Assembly (NCBI GenBank): GCA_035552155.1
Contig: DASZLX010000015.1
Coordinates: forward strand, 186,001 to 250,000
Source: DASXHY01 sp035552155
GTDB taxonomy: Bacteria; Verrucomicrobiota; Verrucomicrobiia; Limisphaerales; DASXHY01
DNA: 64,000 nt
Direction: 5' to 3'
Shown here: positions 8,442 to 16,544 of the stretch, piece after piece
Position numbering within the stretch: position 1 is the first letter of the stretch
How the letters are laid out: every line of letters begins with the position of its first letter
Program-made: the position numbers and the translations under genes
The notes under the pieces: generated by a model
Told to the model about the DNA's origin: nothing
Seen by the model: the letters and a program-made list of their open reading frames with translations, nothing else
Databases searched by the model: none

Positions 8442-9461
8442 ATGCTTCCCGTCAATGACACACCATTTGTTCTCGAACGGTTCGCGATATTCGACAAGGA
8501 CGGCGCCGAGACATTGATTGTCTTGTTGAAAGCCACCTTTGAGCTGGAACATGGAAAAACGCCGGCGGTGGCCAAAGAACAAGATCCGGTTATTAACAGC
8601 GACGTGTATTCCGGGGAGCCGGGCAAATCGGGCATCCTGGTGGAAGGCGATCGTGTTCCCCCCAGGCCAGGCACGGGAGTTACTTTGAAGGGCCATGCGG
8701 TGGCGCGAGAAGGAAACCAGCGGGTCGAAGTTGGACTGCGCGTCGGCTCGTTGACGCAATCCGCGATTGTTCATGGCGACCGCCAATGGGACACTATCCT
8801 CGGCATGTCACGGATAACATCGGCGGAGCCGTTTGAAAAGATTCCGCTGGTTTGGGAAAACGCTTTTGGTGGAGTGGATCAAACGCCGGCATCGGAAAAA
8901 CATTGGGAATTCGAAGCGCACAATCCGGTGGGCAAGGGATTTTTGGCCAAAAAGTCGCGCAAGCCGCTGGCGGGCGTTCCGCTTCCCAACATTGAGCATC
9001 CCGATCAGCCGGTTCGCACTCCGCGCGACCGCCCGACACCCGTGGGCTTTTGCCCGGTGGCGCCGCACTGGCAGCCGCGCGCGGCCTTCGCCGGCACCTA
9101 CGACGACAAATGGCGAGAGGAACAAGCGCCGCTTTTTCCCGAGGATTTCAATCCCCGTTTTTATCAATCCGCTCCCCGAGGACTGACGTCGGCAAACTAT
9201 TTCAAGGGCGGTGAACCTTGCGTGGTCATTGGCGCCACGAAAGCAGGCCGGCTTGAGTTTGTCTTGCCGACGGTAACTCCGGGTTTTCGCCTGCGCTGGC
9301 CGACGGGAGCGATCCGGTTGACGCCGGAATTGGACACGGTCCACATCGACACGGACCGGATGCGGCTTCAACTCATCTGGCGCGCCGCGAGTGAAATTCA
9401 TGGGCGATTGGAGACGCTCGAAGCGATTGAGGCTTCGGTGAATCGAAAGGACGCGCGATGA
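8442..9461 (+). CDS. DUF2169 domain protein, probable T6SS effector adaptor
   Basis: A 339-residue protein beginning MLPVNDTPFVLERFAIFDKD. The DUF2169 hallmarks are visible: the opening about self-named substrate (GAETLIVLLKATFEL), the WENAFGG motif near residue 146 (PLVWENAFGG), and NPVGKGF in the middle. DUF2169 proteins are described as T6SS adaptors that help load PAAR- or DUF4150-containing effectors on VgrG. That fits its place between vgrG and the DUF4150-like gene. It ends in a 4-base ATGA overlap with the next gene, so the two are translationally coupled. It lacks the pentapeptide-repeat extension present in some relatives. Confidence 0.85.
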   Translation: MLPVNDTPFVLERFAIFDKDGAETLIVLLKATFELEHGKTPAVAKEQDPVINSDVYSGEPGKSGILVEGDRVPPRPGTGVTLKGHAVAREGNQRVEVGLRVGSLTQSAIVHGDRQWDTILGMSRITSAEPFEKIPLVWENAFGGVDQTPASEKHWEFEAHNPVGKGFLAKKSRKPLAGVPLPNIEHPDQPVRTPRDRPTPVGFCPVAPHWQPRAAFAGTYDDKWREEQAPLFPEDFNPRFYQSAPRGLTSANYFKGGEPCVVIGATKAGRLEFVLPTVTPGFRLRWPTGAIRLTPELDTVHIDTDRMRLQLIWRAASEIHGRLETLEAIEASVNRKDAR

Positions 9462-10528
9462 GCGAGGTCGTCACGTGGCGCGGCAAATTGGCCATCACCG
9501 GGATCGGATTGGTGACGCCGGTGGGCCTTTCGGCGGCGGCTTCCACGGCGGCGCTGCGCGCGGGGATTTCGCGGATCGGCGATTTGCCGGGGTTCACGGT
9601 TCCGAACGCCGCGGGCGAACCGCAGCCGGCCACCGGTGCGGAAGTCCCGGTGGTGCCGGGGAATCGCCAGGGGCCGGCGCGGTTGTTGCGCCTGGCAGAA
9701 CAAGCCTTGCGCGAGGCGGTGGGCGATGCGCGGTTGTCGCAGAAACAGCGCTGCGCATTATTGGTGGGCACTCCCGGGCCGAATCCGGCGAGACGCACGC
9801 TTTCGTATTCGGCCGTGTTGTCGCAAGGGCTTGAGCGCGTGCTGGCCGGATTGGTTGGGGCGTCCCGAGTGCAGCTATTTGAAACCGGACGCGCTTCGGC
9901 GCTGCAAGCATTGCGAATGGCGGCGAATGTGTTGACCATGGAAAATCCGCCGGATGCGGCCATTGTGGGCGGCGTCGATTCGCTGATCAACCCGTTGACG
10001 ATGCGTTTTTTGCAATCGAGCGGACGCCTTCGTGAAGGGCGAAAAAGCACGGGTATACTTCCGGGCGAAGGCGCCGGTTTCCTCGTTGTGGAAACGCCGG
10101 AGCGCGCGGCGCGGCGCGGGGCAGCCATTCTCGCGACGGTTGAAGCCGCCGCCGGCGGAGTGGATTTGACACCCGCGAACAAACCGAATCGCGCCGTGGT
10201 GCTGGGGCGGGTTCTGCGGGGTATCGCCGACAAGTTGACCGACCCGGCGATGTTGATTATTTCAGATCTCAACGGCGAGAGGCATCGGGCGTATGAATGG
10301 ATGTTTGCATCCACCCGCGCGCCGTTTTTTCACAGTGGCACGCCGCATTGGCTGCCGTCGGAATCCATCGGCGATGCCGGCGCGGCCACTGGCGCGATCG
10401 ACAGCGCTTGGGCGGTGACGGCCTTGCGGCGAGGCTATGCGGGCGGCAGCGAGGCACTGGTCTGGGGCGCTTCGGATGAAGGGCCGCGTGAGGCGATTGT
10501 TTTCAAACGCGCGATGGGAGGTTCCTGA
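9458..10528 (+). CDS. Ketosynthase-fold (thiolase-like) T6SS accessory protein, catalytic residues lost
   Basis: A 356-residue beta-ketoacyl synthase-like protein, shorter than active KAS enzymes (about 410). The fold is evident from the N-terminus (LAITGIGLVTPVG), the region around residue 170 (AAIVGGVDSLINPLTM) and GEGAGFLVVE near 203-212. The three catalytic positions are not kept: the nucleophilic-Cys loop reads FETGRASAL (G144/R145), the first His loop reads SDLNGERHRAYEW (N272 in place of His), and the second reads ESIGDAGAATGA (D306 in place of His). It is therefore unlikely to make fatty acids. Between DUF2169 and a PAAR-like effector it probably serves as a scaffold, chaperone or binding protein for effector loading. 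Homologous KAS-like genes are known beside DUF2169 in other T6SS loci. Confidence 0.85.
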   Translation: MSEVVTWRGKLAITGIGLVTPVGLSAAASTAALRAGISRIGDLPGFTVPNAAGEPQPATGAEVPVVPGNRQGPARLLRLAEQALREAVGDARLSQKQRCALLVGTPGPNPARRTLSYSAVLSQGLERVLAGLVGASRVQLFETGRASALQALRMAANVLTMENPPDAAIVGGVDSLINPLTMRFLQSSGRLREGRKSTGILPGEGAGFLVVETPERAARRGAAILATVEAAAGGVDLTPANKPNRAVVLGRVLRGIADKLTDPAMLIISDLNGERHRAYEWMFASTRAPFFHSGTPHWLPSESIGDAGAATGAIDSAWAVTALRRGYAGGSEALVWGASDEGPREAIVFKRAMGGS

Positions 10529-11628
10529 TGGGCGCAACATTAAACGTCAACAACAAGACGGTGGTTCACGCCGGCAGTGGCGGCATGTCCACCGCCGCTC
10601 CGGACACTTGCAAGACGCCCACGCCCGCGGGGCCGCAACCGCTGCCGTACCCGAATATCGCGCAATCTTCCGATGCCTCGCAGGTGAGCACGACGGTGAA
10701 GGTGGACGGCAACGGGGTGATGGTCAAAGGTTCGGTCTTCGCCCTGAGCAGCGGCGACGAGGCTGGTTCCGCCCTGGGCATCATGAGCAACAAGATCAAG
10801 GGCAAGGCGGAATTCACGAATGTGTCATCGGATGTGAAATTTGACGGCAAAGCGGTGGCGCGGTTGAGCGATCCGATGGGGCAAAATGAAGGCACGCCTA
10901 ATGCCAGCGGGCCTGCGGAAGTGCAGGGTCCGATCGTGGCAGAGGCCGGATCCGGCGACGCCGATGAACAAAATGACGCCTGCGAGAAAATCAAAAAATG
11001 CAAGGTGGCTGATGACAAACACGATGAGGCGGCGAAGGAATCCGGGATGTTGAAGGGCGATTACGATTCATTCCGAAATACCTGTCAGCAGGAAAATGTG
11101 AGCGTGACCTTTCGCGACACCAACCAGGCTTGCCTGCCGCATTTGGAGGCGGGCGTTCCTTCCAAAGGACACGACGTCCTTACCAAAACTTTTCCCGCGG
11201 GAAATCTCGCGCAGGAGGACCAGGGCCTGGCGGGACTGGTTTCGACGCTGCCCGAAAAACCACCGCCGGGCCAAATTTTGAGTAATCCCCAGTCGCTGTT
11301 GCACGAGCCTCCGTTGACGGGTGACTACGACATGATGGACATCATGGATTCGAGCGGGCAGCGGGTTGCCGGCCAGGGGGAAAACATTCAAGAGGCTTTG
11401 AATTCCGGTTTGCCGAGCGGGGGTGAGCCGCCGCGCATCATGCACGGTCCCCAGTCCGCTTATGCCGATTACCTGGAGCAACACCCCGGGGAAAAGCCAA
11501 TCAAGTTTAAAGAAATAGAATCGCCACTGACGGCTTTTGAAAAAGACGGAAGCGTTTACCGGCTCAAGACGGACGAAGACGTGAAAAATTATTACAAGTG
11601 CAAGGGTTGTGGAGATCCCAAGTATTAA
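10528..11628 (+). CDS. PAAR-like (DUF4150) effector with edema-factor/ExoY-like cyclase C-terminus
   Basis: A 366-residue two-part protein. Residues 1 to about 125 form a PAAR-like DUF4150 domain (NNKTVVHAGSGGMSTAAPDTC, PQPLPYPNIAQSSD, GNGVMVKGS), which caps VgrG. The rest resembles the anthrax edema factor/CyaA/ExoY family: FRDTNQACLPHLEAGVPSKG at 195-214 gives K213 and K220 with the seven-residue spacing of EF K346/K353, followed by LTGDYDMM (D266, D268, like EF D491/D493) and MHGPQ (H306, like EF H577). Predicted function: a nucleotidyl cyclase toxin injected into target cytoplasm. Oddity: only about 46 residues separate the Lys pair from DYD, against more than 120 in ExoY, so the insert subdomain is much reduced. 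The toxin assignment is inferred from motifs; the PAAR part is firmer. Confidence 0.75.
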   Translation: MGATLNVNNKTVVHAGSGGMSTAAPDTCKTPTPAGPQPLPYPNIAQSSDASQVSTTVKVDGNGVMVKGSVFALSSGDEAGSALGIMSNKIKGKAEFTNVSSDVKFDGKAVARLSDPMGQNEGTPNASGPAEVQGPIVAEAGSGDADEQNDACEKIKKCKVADDKHDEAAKESGMLKGDYDSFRNTCQQENVSVTFRDTNQACLPHLEAGVPSKGHDVLTKTFPAGNLAQEDQGLAGLVSTLPEKPPPGQILSNPQSLLHEPPLTGDYDMMDIMDSSGQRVAGQGENIQEALNSGLPSGGEPPRIMHGPQSAYADYLEQHPGEKPIKFKEIESPLTAFEKDGSVYRLKTDEDVKNYYKCKGCGDPKY

Positions 11629-11673
11629 AAATTGGAAATCGAACCCGAGTAAGATTCAGCAATTTGCCGCCAT

Positions 11674-12483
11674 ATGAGCATGATTTCACTATCGTCCGAC
11701 GAACGACGCGCGTTATTGAGTCGTTATTACGGAGTTCGGCGCGATCTGACCGCTCCCCATAACCAGCAGTTCACGATTCCGCAAAGGCAGGAAAAGGCGC
11801 GCGAGCGCGATGCGCTCTTGCAGGAGTATGCCGAGCGACTGCCGTTCGTGCCGGTGAGCCGGTGTCCTTTTTGCATGGAAGTCCTGGAATATCCGATGGA
11901 TTCCGAAGGATTCGACGGGCCCTGGTGGTTCAAGGATGCGCTGGTGAAATATCCCCCGCCGGCCGCTTGTTCGCATTTCCGGGTCCTGCTCGGAGCGATA
12001 GATTTCAAGCAGGCAAAGTCGCTGGCCGGGCAGGTGGCCAAGGAAATACTTCCCGGTCCCGGAGTGCCATTCGTCGTGCCGCGTTTGTTGACGGAAATTC
12101 CCGACATGAAAGCGGTGATTTCCAGCTTCCAGATGCCGCAAGGATACGTCTGTTATCTCACAGCATATTTCAGCGAAAAACCGGTTGATGGCGCCCTGCT
12201 GCATCAGCCCTGGGCACGCCAGGCGTATGATATAGTTGATGAGCAGGGAAAGTTCAAAGGCTGGCAGTCAAAGAATGACAAATGGGATTTCGATCTTCAA
12301 CCCTGGGTGGAGAAGGGTTTGGTTCTTTGGATCAATCCGGGCGACAAGGAACTTACCCTCCGGAATCAGCCGCCCTGTCCGTATGTTGGCCTGCCAGGCG
12401 TGCGCGCGCCGCAGAAAATCGTGAAGGGCAATATTGAGATTGGCCCGCTGCCGACCGGCGAGAAACTCGAACCGTTTGAGTAG
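11674..12483 (+). CDS. T6SS-linked CxxC protein, possible immunity or adaptor of the PAAR effector
   Basis: A 269-residue soluble protein 45 bases after the PAAR-like effector. No named family was recognised. It has a CPFC motif at about residues 65-68 (VSRCPFCMEVLEYPMDSEGF) followed by DGPWW and a later ACSHFRVLLGA, which could form a zinc site with the two cysteines. The C-terminus has a proline-rich stretch (NQPPCPYVGLPGVRAPQ). Location directly behind an effector with a putative cytosolic toxin domain makes a cytoplasmic immunity protein the first guess; an accessory or loading factor is the alternative. The sequence itself does not decide between them. Confidence 0.7.
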   Translation: MSMISLSSDERRALLSRYYGVRRDLTAPHNQQFTIPQRQEKARERDALLQEYAERLPFVPVSRCPFCMEVLEYPMDSEGFDGPWWFKDALVKYPPPAACSHFRVLLGAIDFKQAKSLAGQVAKEILPGPGVPFVVPRLLTEIPDMKAVISSFQMPQGYVCYLTAYFSEKPVDGALLHQPWARQAYDIVDEQGKFKGWQSKNDKWDFDLQPWVEKGLVLWINPGDKELTLRNQPPCPYVGLPGVRAPQKIVKGNIEIGPLPTGEKLEPFE

Positions 12484-12488
12484 GCGTG

Positions 12489-13736
12489 ATGATGATACCT
12501 GACGTCATCGAACAACATTGGGAGGAGGCCGGAATGCTATGGCTCCGCCGATGTTCCGCGGTCAGCCGGCCTTCGTTCGGTCTTCGGTCACTCTCCGATC
12601 TAGACGAACGGCTGGAGGCGCATCTCGACGGCCTGCGAATTGCCGGCAAGGAAGGCTGGGAGCTTTGCCTGCGAACGGCGGCGTGGGAAGACGCGGGTGA
12701 AGCCTTCGTGTTGGGCGTGCTGGCTTTTGCCGGCGAGACGGACGCGCGATTTAATGAAGTCCTCAAGCACGTGGTGACGGAACCGGCCCTGGCGCGCGGG
12801 TTGGTTTCGGCCCTCGGCTGGCTGGACGTGTCCGTAACGCAGTTTAAAATTCAGGAGTTGTTGAAATCGAAATCACCGGTGGAACGGCGCATCGGGCTGG
12901 GAGCCGCCGCCGCGCATCGGCTGCCGCTGAACGGGTCGCTGGCGGAGGCATTGAAGGACGACGACGAACTGCTCCGAGCGCGGGCATGCCGCGCCGTGGG
13001 AGAAATGGGACGCGGCGATCTGGCCCGGTTTGTTCAGCCGCAAATTGCGTCCGCCAATGAGGAATGCGCCTTTTGGGCCGCGTGGTCCCTGGCGGTTCTT
13101 GCTCCCGAAGCGGCGGTTTTGAATCGCCTGCGTGATTTTGTCGGGGCGGGTTCCGGGCGGGGCGAGCGTGCTGCCGACGTTTTATTCCGGCGTTTAAATT
13201 TTGCAACGGCTGTGGATTTTCAGCGTCAATTGGCGCAAAACCCCGAAAGGGCGCGGACGGCCATAATGGTTGCGGGCATCGTGGGCGATCCCGGCCTGGT
13301 TCCGTGGTTGTTGGAGCAGATGAACGACCCGAAAAAAGCGCGCTTGGCGGCGGACGCTTTTCAAACCATTACGGGCGCTGATTTTGTCATGGAAAGACTG
13401 CGCAATCCCACACCGCCGCGTCCGCCGGTGGCGGAAGATGCCGGCGAGGATCAGCCGCCGGAACCGGATACGGATTTGGAATGTCCGAACGCGGAAGCGA
13501 TTCGCCAATGGTGGAAGAAAAATAAGGAGCGTTTCAATTCCGGCACCCGATACCTGCTCGGAAAACCGATCACGGTTGAATGGCTTCGCGAGGTGCTGGT
13601 CAGCGGGCAACAACATCAGCGCGCCGCGGCGGCGTTGGAATTAGCCGCCCGCCCGGCTGGCCAGGTGCTCTTCAATGTGGCGGCGCCCGCCTTTCGGCAG
13701 CAAGCGATGCTAAGAAAGTCTGACTCCAAAAAATGA
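12489..13736 (+). CDS. TIGR02270-like T6SS-associated helical repeat protein
   Basis: A 415-residue protein with HEAT-like helical repeats (ALGWLDVSVTQFKIQELLKS; RARACRAVGEMGRGDLARF; ALELAARPAGQVLFN). It resembles the TIGR02270 family that sits beside PAAR/DUF4150 and DUF2169 genes in proteobacterial T6SS islands. The opening IPDVIEQHWEEAGMLWLRR is typical of that family as I remember it. Function unknown; HEAT-type proteins usually act as binding scaffolds, so a role in effector handling or immunity is possible. Two consecutive ATG codons (12489, 12492) follow a GTG at 12486; the first ATG is given. The stop overlaps the start of the next gene by 4 bases (ATGA). Confidence 0.75.
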   Translation: MMIPDVIEQHWEEAGMLWLRRCSAVSRPSFGLRSLSDLDERLEAHLDGLRIAGKEGWELCLRTAAWEDAGEAFVLGVLAFAGETDARFNEVLKHVVTEPALARGLVSALGWLDVSVTQFKIQELLKSKSPVERRIGLGAAAAHRLPLNGSLAEALKDDDELLRARACRAVGEMGRGDLARFVQPQIASANEECAFWAAWSLAVLAPEAAVLNRLRDFVGAGSGRGERAADVLFRRLNFATAVDFQRQLAQNPERARTAIMVAGIVGDPGLVPWLLEQMNDPKKARLAADAFQTITGADFVMERLRNPTPPRPPVAEDAGEDQPPEPDTDLECPNAEAIRQWWKKNKERFNSGTRYLLGKPITVEWLREVLVSGQQHQRAAAALELAARPAGQVLFNVAAPAFRQQAMLRKSDSKK

Positions 13737-13918
13737 TCACCATCATTATCGGAGTTTTTTTCCTGTTGCTCGCGGCCATCAACGCGTTCGCTATGAGAAG
13801 GAACTACCTTGCGGCGCAGAAACAGCAGACGCCGGCGGTAACGGCCAAGCGCCGCATCGCCATTATTTTTGCGCTGGTGGGTGCGGGACTGGTGCTGCTG
13901 GGTTTGTTCAACCGTTAG
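13733..13918 (+). CDS. Two-transmembrane small protein at the end of the T6SS operon
   Basis: A 61-residue protein translationally coupled to the TIGR02270-like gene through an ATGA overlap. Two hydrophobic segments are visible: residues 2-20 (ITIIIGVFFLLLAAINAFA) and about 43-58 (IAIIFALVGAGLVLLGLF), joined by a basic, cytoplasm-type linker (RRNYLAAQKQQ, AKRR). No family was recognised. It could be a membrane immunity protein or a small accessory protein. The stop codon lies inside the left arm of the nested palindromic repeat, which likely ends the transcript. Confidence 0.6.
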   Translation: MITIIIGVFFLLLAAINAFAMRRNYLAAQKQQTPAVTAKRRIAIIFALVGAGLVLLGLFNR

Positions 13919-14094
13919 AGCGGTAAAAAAAATACTGTAGCCATTCGGCAGACAGTACGGAGAGAGCGGTCTTTTTGGTTTTTGGCGTCGTTTCGGCTCA
14001 GTTATCCCGACAGGTCGGGACTCTTTCGCCGAAGCCTAGCCAAAAATCAAAAATCCTCGCTCCGAATTGGCTACAGTATTTTTTTAACCGCTCT
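13917..14094. repeat. Nested palindromic element (MITE/REP-like) with three concentric inverted repeats
   Basis: About 178 bases with concentric inverted repeats. The outer arms (13917-13948 and 14062-14094, about 32 bases) match almost perfectly, with small differences in the A/T run and one extra T. Middle arms (13972-13986 and 14039-14053) are T-rich/A-rich and differ at one position. A short pair, ttcggc (13992-13997) and gccgaa (14028-14033), and a central palindrome tcccgac-ag-gtcggga (14005-14020) complete the nest. It separates the T6SS operon from the convergent gene at 14130-14879, so it may also act as a bidirectional terminator. No transposase is encoded. The shape is that of a non-autonomous mobile or repeated intergenic element. 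Confidence 0.75.
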
Positions 14095-14129
14095 AAAGCA
14101 GCTTCGCCAAAGGAGCTGAAGGCGGACGA

Positions 14130-14879
14130 TTATTTCAAGAGGGGATCCAATTTCGCCTGGAGCGGATCCGTGGATTTAAGAATCGCTTCGGTGTCCAGCA
14201 GTTCGATGAACGCCGGCACGCCCGAGAAGGCGGTGGCAGCGGAGATCAGGTCGTCGGCCGGACGGAACGAATTTAACATCGAGGTGATGGTCACGACCGG
14301 CAAACCTTTCAGTTCCGGCGGGGACTCGGTTTTTACCTCGTATCGCAAATCGTGGAAAAGCTGGACCAGGCCGGGATTACGGTTCAGCGCAATCTGCAGC
14401 ACCAGCATGTTCACCACGAACTGGCGCAGGTATTCGGGACGAACCGATTCTTTGCCGCTCAACACAGCCTTGACCTGCGCGAAATTGTAGTTGGTGCGAT
14501 AATTCACGACCCAACGCACGGGCGAGGTCATCAGGATCGCTTTGCCCTGGACGGAATGGGTGTATTCCCAGGGATGCAGTTCGAGCGTGCTGCCCACCAG
14601 CGTGAGCCAGCTCGTATCGAGAGTGCCGGGGAGGTCGTAGGGCGGACGGCTAAACGGCTTGTAACTCTGCTGCAATTCGAGCATCGCCTTCTCCGTGCCG
14701 ACCACGTCGGTCTTACCACCGGCTTGCTTGCCGAAGATGCGATCCGGCGCGAGCAAGGGGCGCAGCGTCTCCAGGTGTGCGGCGATTTGTTGCTGGAGAA
14801 ATCGCGACACATTTTCCGTCTTGCGGCGCAGATCCGGAAGCTTTTCGAGAGACACGGCGCCGGAATGTTCTTCGCTCAT
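14130..14879 (-). CDS. Unrecognised 249-residue soluble protein
   Basis: No family was recognised. It starts MSEEHSGAVSLEKLPDLRRK and has no signal peptide or membrane segment. Visible features are an N-terminal helical stretch with an RKTENVSRFLQQQIAAHLE segment, a middle beta-rich part with LTLVGSTLELHPWEYTHSV, and VVNYRTNYNFAQVKAVLSG. It is transcribed toward the T6SS operon, and its start lies 62 bases after the glpD stop on the same strand, so it could be the distal gene of the glpK-glpD transcript or have its own promoter. No functional link can be made from sequence alone. Confidence 0.7.
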   Translation of the reverse strand: MSEEHSGAVSLEKLPDLRRKTENVSRFLQQQIAAHLETLRPLLAPDRIFGKQAGGKTDVVGTEKAMLELQQSYKPFSRPPYDLPGTLDTSWLTLVGSTLELHPWEYTHSVQGKAILMTSPVRWVVNYRTNYNFAQVKAVLSGKESVRPEYLRQFVVNMLVLQIALNRNPGLVQLFHDLRYEVKTESPPELKGLPVVTITSMLNSFRPADDLISAATAFSGVPAFIELLDTEAILKSTDPLQAKLDPLLK

Positions 14880-14941
14880 GTTGGTTCTTTAGCAGAGGGG
14901 AGGGCGCAGGCAAAGCACAAAGTCAGTGCGGTGGCGCGTGA

Positions 14942-16507
14942 CTAGGACGCGGCCAGAAATCCGCGCGCAATTTTATCGAACGCTTCAATCTGTTCCGCCT
15001 GCCACTTCTCATCGCGACCCAATTCCCGCGAAAGAATTTCAGCCACTCTCGGCGCCATGCGGATGGCGGCTTTCGCATCCAAAAACACCGCCCGCGTGCG
15101 GCGGGCCAGAACATCTTCCACGGTGCGGGCCATTTCCATTCGCGCCGCCCAGACCACTTCCGCCTCGGTGCAGCGCAACTGCGAATCCAACTGACGGTCC
15201 AGTGTGGCATCCTGGGAGATGAGGTCGCGAATCGCCGGGGCGTCCGAACCGTAAATTGAAAGCGCCCCAAACTCCGAGGCATTCGCGTGGTGTCCGTGGA
15301 TTTTCAGGGTGCGCGTTACGCACGGCTTATCCGGCAAGTCCGCCAGGATGGCGGCCTGATCCACGCAGCCCTGGGCCATGTTGCGATAGGTGGTCCATTT
15401 GCCGCCCGTGATGGTCAAGAGCCCGGTCTTGTCGATGTGGATCACGTGGTCCCGCGACAGCGCCGCTGTATTCGCGCCTCCGTTGGATTTTACCAGCGGG
15501 CGTATGCCGGCGAACACACTCAGGATGTCGGACCGCGACGGCTTTTTTTCGAGATACAGCCGGGCGGTCTCGAGTATGAATTCGATTTCCGCCTCCAGGG
15601 CGACGGGTTCCAGCGCCGTTTCCGTCAAGGGCGTGTCGGTCGTGCCGACCAGCGTATGGCCGTGCCAGGGAATTGCGAACATGACGCGCCCGTCCTTCGT
15701 GTGCGGCACGAGAATGGCGTTCGTGCCCGGCAGAAATGAACGGTCGAATACCAGGTGAGCGCCCTGGCTGGGCGCGATCATCGGCCTGGCGTCCGGTTCG
15801 GCCAGGCGGCGTACGGAATCGGTGAAGGCGCCGGTGGCGTTGATGACCACTTTCGCCCGCGCGCGGAAAGTTTCGCCGGTCTCGAGGTCCTGCCAGCGGA
15901 CGCCGTTGACGAGCCCATCATCGCCGGTTTGCAAGGCAATCACACGCGCGTAATTCAGCAGCGAGGCGCCGTGTTCCGCGGCGGTGGCGATGAGGTTGAT
16001 GAGCAATCGGGCGTCATCGAACTGCCCATCGTAATAGACGACGCCTCCGGTGAGCCCGTCGGGATTGACATTGGGCAGGCGCTGGAGGGTTTCTTTGCGG
16101 GAAATCTTTTTCGATTTTCCAAAACCATATTTACCCGCGAGCAATTCATAAACCTTGAGGCCGATGCCGTAGAAAGGGCCTTCCCACCAGGCATAGCTGG
16201 GCACGATGCACGCCAGTTCATTGACGAGGTGCGGCGCATTTTGCCGCAACAAGCCGCGCTCTTTCAACGCCTCCATCACGAGCGAGACATTTCCCTGTTC
16301 GAGATAACGCACGCCGCCGTGCACCAGCTTGGTGCTGCGGCTGGAGGTCCCTTTGCCAAAATCATGTTGTTCGAGCAGCAACGTGGCGTAACCGCGCGTG
16401 GCGGCGTCCACGGCCACACCGGCGCCCGTCGCGCCCCCGCCGACAATGATGATGTCCCAAGGTTCGGCGCGTTGCCTCGCCTGTTTCAGCATGTCGTCCC
16501 GCTTCAT
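14942..16507 (-). CDS. glpD: Aerobic-type glycerol-3-phosphate dehydrogenase
   Basis: A 521-residue FAD flavoenzyme that oxidises sn-glycerol 3-phosphate to dihydroxyacetone phosphate and passes electrons to quinone at the inner membrane. The N-terminal dinucleotide-binding motif is clear (IIIVGGGATGAGVAVDAATR, residues 20-39), as are the substrate region GTSSRSTKLVHGGVRYLEQG and the internal repeat VVINATGAFTDSVR; the C-terminal domain carries the cap helices. The start at 16507 (MKRDDMLKQ) was preferred because the longer frame upstream re-reads the end of glpK. It lies 37 bases downstream of glpK on the same strand, forming a glpKD operon. Length is in the range of GlpD/GlpA enzymes. Confidence 0.95.
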   Translation of the reverse strand: MKRDDMLKQARQRAEPWDIIIVGGGATGAGVAVDAATRGYATLLLEQHDFGKGTSSRSTKLVHGGVRYLEQGNVSLVMEALKERGLLRQNAPHLVNELACIVPSYAWWEGPFYGIGLKVYELLAGKYGFGKSKKISRKETLQRLPNVNPDGLTGGVVYYDGQFDDARLLINLIATAAEHGASLLNYARVIALQTGDDGLVNGVRWQDLETGETFRARAKVVINATGAFTDSVRRLAEPDARPMIAPSQGAHLVFDRSFLPGTNAILVPHTKDGRVMFAIPWHGHTLVGTTDTPLTETALEPVALEAEIEFILETARLYLEKKPSRSDILSVFAGIRPLVKSNGGANTAALSRDHVIHIDKTGLLTITGGKWTTYRNMAQGCVDQAAILADLPDKPCVTRTLKIHGHHANASEFGALSIYGSDAPAIRDLISQDATLDRQLDSQLRCTEAEVVWAARMEMARTVEDVLARRTRAVFLDAKAAIRMAPRVAEILSRELGRDEKWQAEQIEAFDKIARGFLAAS

Positions 16508-16544
16508 ATTGAGTGGATGGCGCGGCTGCGTTTCTGCAAGAAAT

